From assembly GCA_001599755.1 (NCBI GenBank), contig BCHX01000004.1, positions 992,001 through 1,056,000 on the forward strand: a stretch of DNA of 64,000 nucleotides, given 5' to 3'. The translations under genes and the position numbers were made by a program. A model generated the notes under the pieces. The model made no database searches and was not told the origin of the DNA. It was given only the letters and a program-made list of their open reading frames with translations. Below, one piece after another: positions 58,405-64,000 of the stretch (positions are counted from its first letter, which is position 1; each line of letters opens with the position of its first letter). The stretch is from Gliomastix tumulicola. Taxonomy: Eukaryota; Ascomycota; Sordariomycetes; Hypocreales; Bionectriaceae.

Positions 58405-59751
58405 ATGTTTCGAGCTTCGCAAACGTTTGTACGCGCCGCCTGGCCAGCTGTTTCGCCGCAACTGGTGCCTAGGGCCACTGGCTTCGCCCTCGTTCGTGGA
58501 CAGCGTCCGCTGGCCGTAACACCGTCACAGAGACTTCTGTTCTCCAGCAGCTCCCTGCGGCAGCGAAACGACTCTGAATTGGACCCGGATGCCATCCGGA
58601 AGCGCCAGCAGGATGTCATCAAGCCCACGCCCGGTGGTGTGTCTGTAGACAGCACAACGCGGAAAGCTTTCGATGGGCCAATTACTCCAGCTGGACCTGG
58701 CGGCAGCGGCGCAGGTCGCGAGGAGAACATCCAAAGTGGCCTCAAACATGACATTGTGGGTACTGATGAGCAAGGCGCAAGTAAGACGGCTTCTGCTCAC
58801 ATTGCAGCTCTATAGGGAATTATTCGAGACACATTCAAGCTCAGCAATATCCCACGCGAGTCTCACATCCTCGGTCTCGCAGGCACGGTACCTTACTTTG
58901 CGACGTCACTGTCGACTCTCTATCTGGCTTGGGACCTGTCCACGAAGCTTCCCACCGGCAATGCGATCCTGGACACGCTATACATCAACCACGACACAGC
59001 ACGGTATCTTCTGAGTGTGATTGAGCCACTGCAACTCGGATACGGCGCTGTCATCATCTCATTTTTGGGTGCCATTCACTGGGTGAGTTTACTTGACTGG
59101 ACACTGGAGCATCCATAGCTTACATCCATGCAGGGCCTCGAGTACGCCGAGAAGGAACCTTCTCGAGAGAGAACCAGATTCCGATACGGCATGGGCGTCG
59201 CCGCGTCCATAGCCGCTTGGCCGACCCTCCTCCTGTCTCTGGAGTACGGCCTCACAGCCCAGTTCATGGCCTTTGTGGCCCTGTACTTCGCCGATTCCAA
59301 TGCCGCGAGGAAGGGGTGGGCTCCCCGGTGGTACGGCCAGTACCGATTCATGCTGACTGCCATGGTCGGTCTCGCCATTTTCATCTCGCTGGTCGGACGT
59401 ACGCAGATCGAGAAGTCGGAGCGTCTTAGCGAGGCCTATCTCGGAGCTGCTATGCGAACGGACGGGATTGCAGATACTCAGACAGACTGGGCGAAGATAG
59501 AGGCGGAGGAAAAGAAGAAGATTAAGAAGGAGAAGGAGGCCAAGGAGAAGAAGGCTAAGCAAGAGGAGCAGAAGAAGAAGCAGGAGGAGAGGGCTAAGCA
59601 GGCTGGTGGAAATGGTGGAAAAGCAAAGGAAGATGACAAGAAGGAAGATGAAAGCGAGCAGAAGGAGCAGAAGGACGAAAAGGACGGAAAGGACGATGGT
59701 GAACAGAAGGAGGAGAAGAAAGAGGAAAAGAAAGCGGAAAAGAAGGATTAG
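58405..59751 (+). CDS. DUF3429 mitochondrial inner-membrane protein
   Basis: Three exons, 58405-58755, 58816-59082 and 59134-59751 (introns 60 and 51 bp), give 411 aa. The first 50 residues are Arg/Ser/Ala-rich without acids (MFRASQTFVRAAWPAVSPQL), a presequence. The second exon begins GIIRDTFKLSNIPRESHILG and continues to L-A-G-T-V-P-Y, the DUF3429 core, followed by several membrane helices (YGAVIISFLGAIHW; WPTLLLSLEYGLTAQFMAFV; GQYRFMLTAMVGLAIFISLV). The family includes human TMEM69 and a fission yeast mitochondrial inner-membrane protein; its biochemical role is unknown. Odd: residues about 327-411 are an almost pure Lys/Glu/Asp tail, probably a charged coil. The first donor (GTGGGT) is weak, and a second donor-like GTAAGA lies inside that intron. 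Confidence 0.85.
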
Positions 59752-59895
59752 TGCAAGGAGCGTTGGCTGTACGATTTCAGAGATTGGCAAGCATGGGAGC
59801 ACTGATGTTTTAATGACACACTTATCATTCAACACTATCCTAACTTCGAATGAAAGACCTGGCAAGAACATAGTATCAAATCGAAAAGCATCAGC

Positions 59896-60675
59896 TTATC
59901 GAGGGGTGTAGTCCACAACCTCAGTCAAGCCGACCTTGGGCGGGTTCCCCTGAGCGTCCTCCGTGAGAGAATAGAACAACTTGGTGGAGTCAATATCCGA
60001 CTGCTGCAGCTCAGGCGGCTCAACACGATAGTTCATGACCGAAAACTCATTGGGCGGACCGAGAGCCGTGGCACCCATACCCTCCCTCTCGATGGCGAAC
60101 TCGTGGCGGAGACCGAGAACGTGGCCGAGCTCGTGCACGAAGACCTTCCACATGTGAGGCTTCCAGCTGGTGCGGAAGGCAGTCGAGTAGACGAAGAGGT
60201 AGTCCAGGTCATTGCTGTTGGGGAAGAAGGCCGACGCAAGAACACCCCCCTTGGCACCGCCGTGGCAGAGGATGAAGGTGGCATCCTTGGCCAGGGCAAC
60301 CCACTCGAAGGTAACGCCGACCCCAGCGTCATTCCAGGCCTTCGCGGCGAGGGCGAGATGGGTGGCAGCATGATCGGCGTCCTGGGGACTCGCGAAGCCG
60401 TTCTGCCAGACGGCGTACTTGACGACGGAGCCGGGGACCCAGCGGGGACACTCGGCGTTGAGGCCGACGACGATGTCCACGGGGCTGTTGCGGAGGTTCA
60501 CAGGCACATCCTGCTGCGTGATGCACATGGGGGGCTCGGTGGCCTCGGGGGGAGGGGCTGCCTTCGGGGCAGACTGGTCGATCTCGTGGGGTTTGACCGT
60601 GGCGAGGGCATCTTTGCCGAGAGTCTCGACGACAGCGTCGAGGAGGATTTCTTTGGTGGAAGGTCCGTCTGCCAT
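59896..60675 (-). CDS. Metzincin-type zinc metalloprotease
   Basis: Intronless, 259 aa. I chose the ATG at 60675 (MADGPSTKEILLDAVVETLG); the frame extends upstream but that part looks like leader, and a TATA box lies 151 nt before this ATG. HELGHVLGLRH at 181-191 is the metzincin zinc site HExxHxxGxxH, with Glu182 as catalytic base. SVMNYR places the Met-turn at Met214. The core resembles astacin/matrixin-like folds (WVPGSVVKYAVW then AAKAWNDAGVGVTFEW). There is no signal peptide or obvious propeptide cysteine switch, so if secreted it would be by an unconventional route; it may be cytosolic. Similar short fungal peptidases are annotated as M10/M12-like proteins of unknown substrate. It converges on the DUF3429 gene with 144 bp between stops. 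Confidence 0.85.
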   Translation of the reverse strand: MADGPSTKEILLDAVVETLGKDALATVKPHEIDQSAPKAAPPPEATEPPMCITQQDVPVNLRNSPVDIVVGLNAECPRWVPGSVVKYAVWQNGFASPQDADHAATHLALAAKAWNDAGVGVTFEWVALAKDATFILCHGGAKGGVLASAFFPNSNDLDYLFVYSTAFRTSWKPHMWKVFVHELGHVLGLRHEFAIEREGMGATALGPPNEFSVMNYRVEPPELQQSDIDSTKLFYSLTEDAQGNPPKVGLTEVVDYTPR

Positions 60676-60825
60676 TTTAGTCCCTGGAACAAGAGGTGTT
60701 CCGCACCAATCTTCAGGGAAGGGCTCCAGTGTAGATAATCTGAAAGAAGTTATGAGGAGGTTTGTAGACTGAGTGTTTTGCTGTGGACGAGATTCATCTC
60801 TCAAATGAGAGGGATGAAGCTCATG

Positions 60826-60832
60826 TTATATA
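60826..60832 (-). promoter_or_regulatory. TATA box of the metzincin gene
   Basis: Minus-strand TATATAA in GGGTATATAACAT, about 151 nt before the ATG at 60675. Confidence 0.55.
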
Positions 60833-62570
60833 CCCAAATCCGGGAGGCCTCATCTATTTGTTCAAGGCGTCTTTCAGGTCTCATTCATTCTTTCCTACCG
60901 CCATTGAGCTGTCAATTCAGACTCACAGACTAGTGTCAGAAGACTCAACGGCACACGCTGTCAAACACGACCTAGTAAAGCTACAATCACATATCACATA
61001 CCTTAAGTCGACAACCTCCAACTCAGCTCTTAAGCACTGGCGTGGTCCAGAACGAGGATTTTGGTGTGGCTTTAGAACTAGGAGGCCTGGAATGCAGCCA
61101 CAAGAATTTGGGGTACATCCTGTCCATCTTGATTGGCCGGTCTGCCACACCGATGTCAGCTTCAGCCGCGAGACTGACCACACCTCTGAGACATACTAAC
61201 CATAGGTGTCGTCTCACCACACAATAGGTACTCTTAAAACGCAACAATTATCCTTGCACTTTAAGCATTTAGACTTATTTCTCGCGGCAAGAGACGGCTC
61301 AGATGGTAAGCTGGACTTTGTGGCTGCCTTAGTGCTTCTTCTATCGAGTTCGTGACCACGGCTCGCCCGACAACATGCTGCGATGGCGATTAAACCATCC
61401 TCAATCCTCTCCTAGAGAACAGTCTAGACTAGAAAGTCGGTGTGCGTGAGCAGTTCGTGACCTCCCATTCAGCCAGCCACTTGAGGGCCAGACCAAATCT
61501 TGCAAGATATATCACATTTCCAAGGTCGAGCTTAGCGGCCCATGATAATTTGATAATGCCAGCGTGATAATGCGGTCTGATCATCATGAAGTAATATGCA
61601 CCTTCCTCCAAGCCTCCACCTGGAGTCCGACTTGAGGGTTCATCATGGTAAAACCTGTTGGCCAGCAGAGTGAATGGGGGATTTGCCTACAAACGGGGCT
61701 TGGAAAGTAGTCGAGAGAGGAGGTGAGCTTATTTGAAAAGCTGAATATAGACAGTGAAGCTTTTCTGATGATCGTGTTGGCTCTGCTGAGCTCTCTAGAG
61801 TCTCGACGCTAGTCGACTTGGCCACTGCTTATATGTATACGGGCAAGTCCGAGACATGGACTATTGGTCCATATTGGATCAGTGGGCTTGGTGGAAGATA
61901 TCTGAAATAGGAACATATTTCATGCTTTTAACTCTAACTGCGATATGAAAACCGCGGTACTGCGGGATAGATCTGCCCACAACCTGACTGAGGACTGAGG
62001 ATAAGGCTGGGCGAAGTGGCTTTAGGAGTAGGTATTTTACTTGATGGCTGTGAGTGGCAACTAGTCTTGCACAGTGCCTCTTTCCCTTCCTTAACTGTTG
62101 GAAGAAGTTTTCCTATGGCTAGAATAATGCGTAAAGTAGAAGAAACGTTCCAGCAGCTCGAGCGCTTGCATCCGACGCAAACACTCGTAGCTATTATTAT
62201 ATGGTTATATCAGTAGTGCTAATTTCGAGTTCAGTCTTGCCAAATGTCCGTCTCTGCTTAAGGTACCGTCCGTCACAAGACGTATCTACTGCTACATCTT
62301 CGCAATAGGGGTCTGGCTATCAAAGACTGGGCTTATTAATAAGATGTCATGAATGTACCGGGGCAAACGATGCTTGACGGCGAATGCGCAAGTGCTTGTT
62401 TATCCTGCCCGCATTCTTACGAACGGAACCCCTTCCAAACAACACTCCGAATCCTGACTTTGTCCATAAATGGCAATTTTGTCATCGCCTATGATGCGGA
62501 CTTCTATACGCCCAAGTCCGCACGCCGACGACATCCGCCAGCTATTCACAGCATCATGAGCCCAACAAGC

Positions 62571-62578
62571 TATATAAA
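62571..62578 (+). promoter_or_regulatory. TATA box of the GRE2-like reductase gene
   Basis: TATATAAA about 118 nt before the ATG at 62696, the best TATA match in the window. Confidence 0.6.
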
Positions 62579-62695
62579 CCACGTAGATATCACCGTCGCG
62601 TTCAAGTCACTGCCGTAAAACACCACCCTGCAGTCAGAATTACTATAAAGCCACTCCCTACGTGTACTCAAACTCGAACCATATACATATACAAC

Positions 62696-63781
62696 ATGTC
62701 TACTGTTCCCCCCAACGGCCTCATCCTCGTCACCGGTGCGAATGGCTACCTCGGCAGCGTCGTCACCAAGACTCTTCTCGACAAGGGGTACAGGGTCCGA
62801 GGAACCGTCCGCTCCGTGGACAAGTACTCCTGGATGCTGTCCTACTTTGGTCCTAATCTCAGCCTGGCCGAGGTGCCCGATATCAGCGCCGACAACGCCT
62901 TCACTGAAGCCGTCAAGGGCGTTGACGGCGTAGCGCACGTCGCTGCCACCGTTGACCTGCACCCGGACCCGTCCCTCGTGGAAAAGACCGTCAAGTCTGT
63001 GATCAGCATCCTCGAGGCGTCTGCTCAAGAGCCTTCCGTCAAGAGAGTCGTCGTCACGTCCTCCTCGGATGCCTGCGCCAAGGTCCTCCAGGGCGTGCCC
63101 TATAAGATCACCACCGATAGCTTCAACTACGAAGCCCTCGAGGAAGCCAAGAAGCCCTGGGACGGCGAGAACCCGGCCTCTCCCGTCCGCAGCATGCAGG
63201 TCTACGCCGCCTCCAAGACGGCCGCCGAGCTGCGCGCGCGCGAATGGGTCCGCGAGCACAAGCCGGGCTTCGTCTTCAACACGGTCGTGCCCAACTTCAA
63301 CATGGGCTCCGTCGTCGCGCCCGAGAAGCTCGGCTTCGGAAGCAGCGTGGGCCTCGTCGCGTCCGTCATGCGCGGGTTCCCGTTCGGCCCGACCATGATC
63401 CAGTCGCAGTGGCACGTCGACGCCGCGGACACGGCGCTGCTGCATCTTGCGGCCCTGACGCTGGACGAGGTCCGTGACGAGCGGCTCATGGCTTTTGCGG
63501 ACAAGTTCACGTGGCCCGGGATCATCGACATTCTCCGCAAGCACTTCCCTGAGAGGGCGCATGCCCTGGCGCCTGTTGAACCCATAACCGTCAAGAACCT
63601 GGGTGAAGTAGACAATGCGCGCTCTGTGGAGATTCTGCAGAAGCTCGGTGGAAAGGGGTTCAGGACCTTGGAAGAGTCACTGGTTGACACGATGGAGGCT
63701 GTCATTGCCGTGGAGTCAGACCCGAACAAGGCCAAATCTCGTGTTGATCAGCTTGTTGAGACCTTGTCTGCATCTGCATAA
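62696..63781 (+). CDS. NAD(P)-dependent reductase, GRE2/dihydroflavonol-reductase-like
   Basis: Intronless, 361 aa, complete. An extended-SDR Rossmann fold begins ILVTGANGYLG at 10-20 (GxxGxxG). R-G-T-V-R-S at 35-40 has the Arg typical of NADP(H) preference. H-V-A-A-T lies near 81-85, VTSSSDACAK at 120-129 gives the catalytic Ser, and Y170-x-x-x-K174 (YAASK) completes the active site. This fits the dihydroflavonol-4-reductase/cinnamoyl-CoA-reductase-like fold of fungal aldehyde and ketone reductases such as yeast Gre2 (methylglyoxal/isovaleraldehyde reductase). It is probably a cytosolic carbonyl reductase; the physiological substrate is unknown. The TATA box suggests inducible, perhaps stress-linked, expression (inference). 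Confidence 0.9.
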   Translation: MSTVPPNGLILVTGANGYLGSVVTKTLLDKGYRVRGTVRSVDKYSWMLSYFGPNLSLAEVPDISADNAFTEAVKGVDGVAHVAATVDLHPDPSLVEKTVKSVISILEASAQEPSVKRVVVTSSSDACAKVLQGVPYKITTDSFNYEALEEAKKPWDGENPASPVRSMQVYAASKTAAELRAREWVREHKPGFVFNTVVPNFNMGSVVAPEKLGFGSSVGLVASVMRGFPFGPTMIQSQWHVDAADTALLHLAALTLDEVRDERLMAFADKFTWPGIIDILRKHFPERAHALAPVEPITVKNLGEVDNARSVEILQKLGGKGFRTLEESLVDTMEAVIAVESDPNKAKSRVDQLVETLSASA

Positions 63782-64000
63782 GGTACCGGGTCGTAGTCTG
63801 GCTACCATAATTGAGGCGTGTCATATCATAACAAGTCTATTCGTCAAGGCTCGCTCTGCAGGGCGCCTGTTCCCTCTGTCTACTTTGACAGTGCCCTCCT
63901 CCAATGTAATGTACGGTATATGCGTTCAATCATGAATGTAGTCGGACACAAGCCGTCCAAGGGAATATTACCGATATCAAATCTCAACTCGCTCCAAGTT
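63782..64000. other. 3' flank of the reductase at the window edge
   Basis: 219 bp downstream of the reductase stop. I see no gene. Confidence 0.6.

Larger units (their letters stand above)
60676..62695. other. Divergent intergenic region metzincin / reductase
   Basis: 2 kb, visibly more AT-rich than the rest of the window. No frame longer than about 140 codons and none recognisable. It carries the TATA boxes of both flanking genes. An A-box-like GGCTCAGATGG at about 61306 is not followed by a tRNA fold. Confidence 0.55.

Noticed and set aside
61290..61370. Possible tRNA (A-box-like GGCTCAGATGG)
   Set aside because: No B box with a pairing T stem and no acceptor stem.

Overview
This window is nuclear DNA from a filamentous ascomycete (Pezizomycotina, most likely a Sordariomycete). 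The evidence is short spliceosomal introns (about 50-90 bp, GT...AG, often with a CTAAC-type branch site), long gene-free spacers rich in microsatellites and homopolymers, GC-biased third codon positions, and a gene set typical of these fungi: Rxt3, a PHO-4 type phosphate permease, a GH10 xylanase, a DUF2985 membrane protein and VPS13. I cannot name the species from sequence alone. No bacterial operons, transposons, CRISPR arrays, rRNA genes or convincing tRNA genes are visible.

Layout. 1-10.7 kb is very gene-poor; its only supportable gene is a four-exon, 86-codon cysteine-rich protein at 5176-5614 with a 17-nt microexon. 10.7-13.5 kb holds two minus-strand genes: a seven-helix PaxB/Pyr4-like membrane terpene cyclase and an NMNAT-like nucleotidyltransferase. 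17.2-20.7 kb is Rxt3 (histone deacetylase complex), followed on the minus strand by SDHAF4/Sdh8. 23.9-25.8 kb is the Na+/phosphate symporter PHO-4. 26.6-27.8 kb is a secreted GH10 endoxylanase, convergent with an unrecognised 431-aa protein. 29.8-31.7 kb is cytosolic glutamyl-tRNA synthetase, divergent from a classical SDR (32.8-33.7 kb), which converges on a GH47 alpha-1,2-mannosidase (34.1-35.9 kb). 37.0-39.5 kb is a DUF2985 membrane protein, 42.2-44.2 kb a concentrative nucleoside transporter, and 47.4-57.1 kb the giant lipid-transfer protein VPS13. 58.4-59.8 kb is a DUF3429 mitochondrial membrane protein, convergent with a metzincin-type zinc protease (59.9-60.7 kb). 62.7-63.8 kb is a GRE2-like NAD(P)-dependent reductase.

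The genes do not form one pathway or a secondary-metabolite cluster. They are an ordinary mix of housekeeping genes (GluRS, VPS13, SDHAF4, Rxt3, nucleotidyltransferase), transporters and secretory enzymes, plus a few probably inducible accessory genes. A clear or possible TATA-like element lies 5' of the SDR, the GRE2-like reductase, the metzincin, the 431-aa protein and the nucleotidyltransferase; I noticed none in front of GluRS. The most unusual items are the microexon Cys-rich gene, the stand-alone PaxB-like cyclase that keeps both catalytic acids, an Rxt3 intron lying inside an 11-histidine tract, and an in-frame upstream ATG/polyproline leader before the xylanase signal peptide. I did not find a convincing new multi-gene system.
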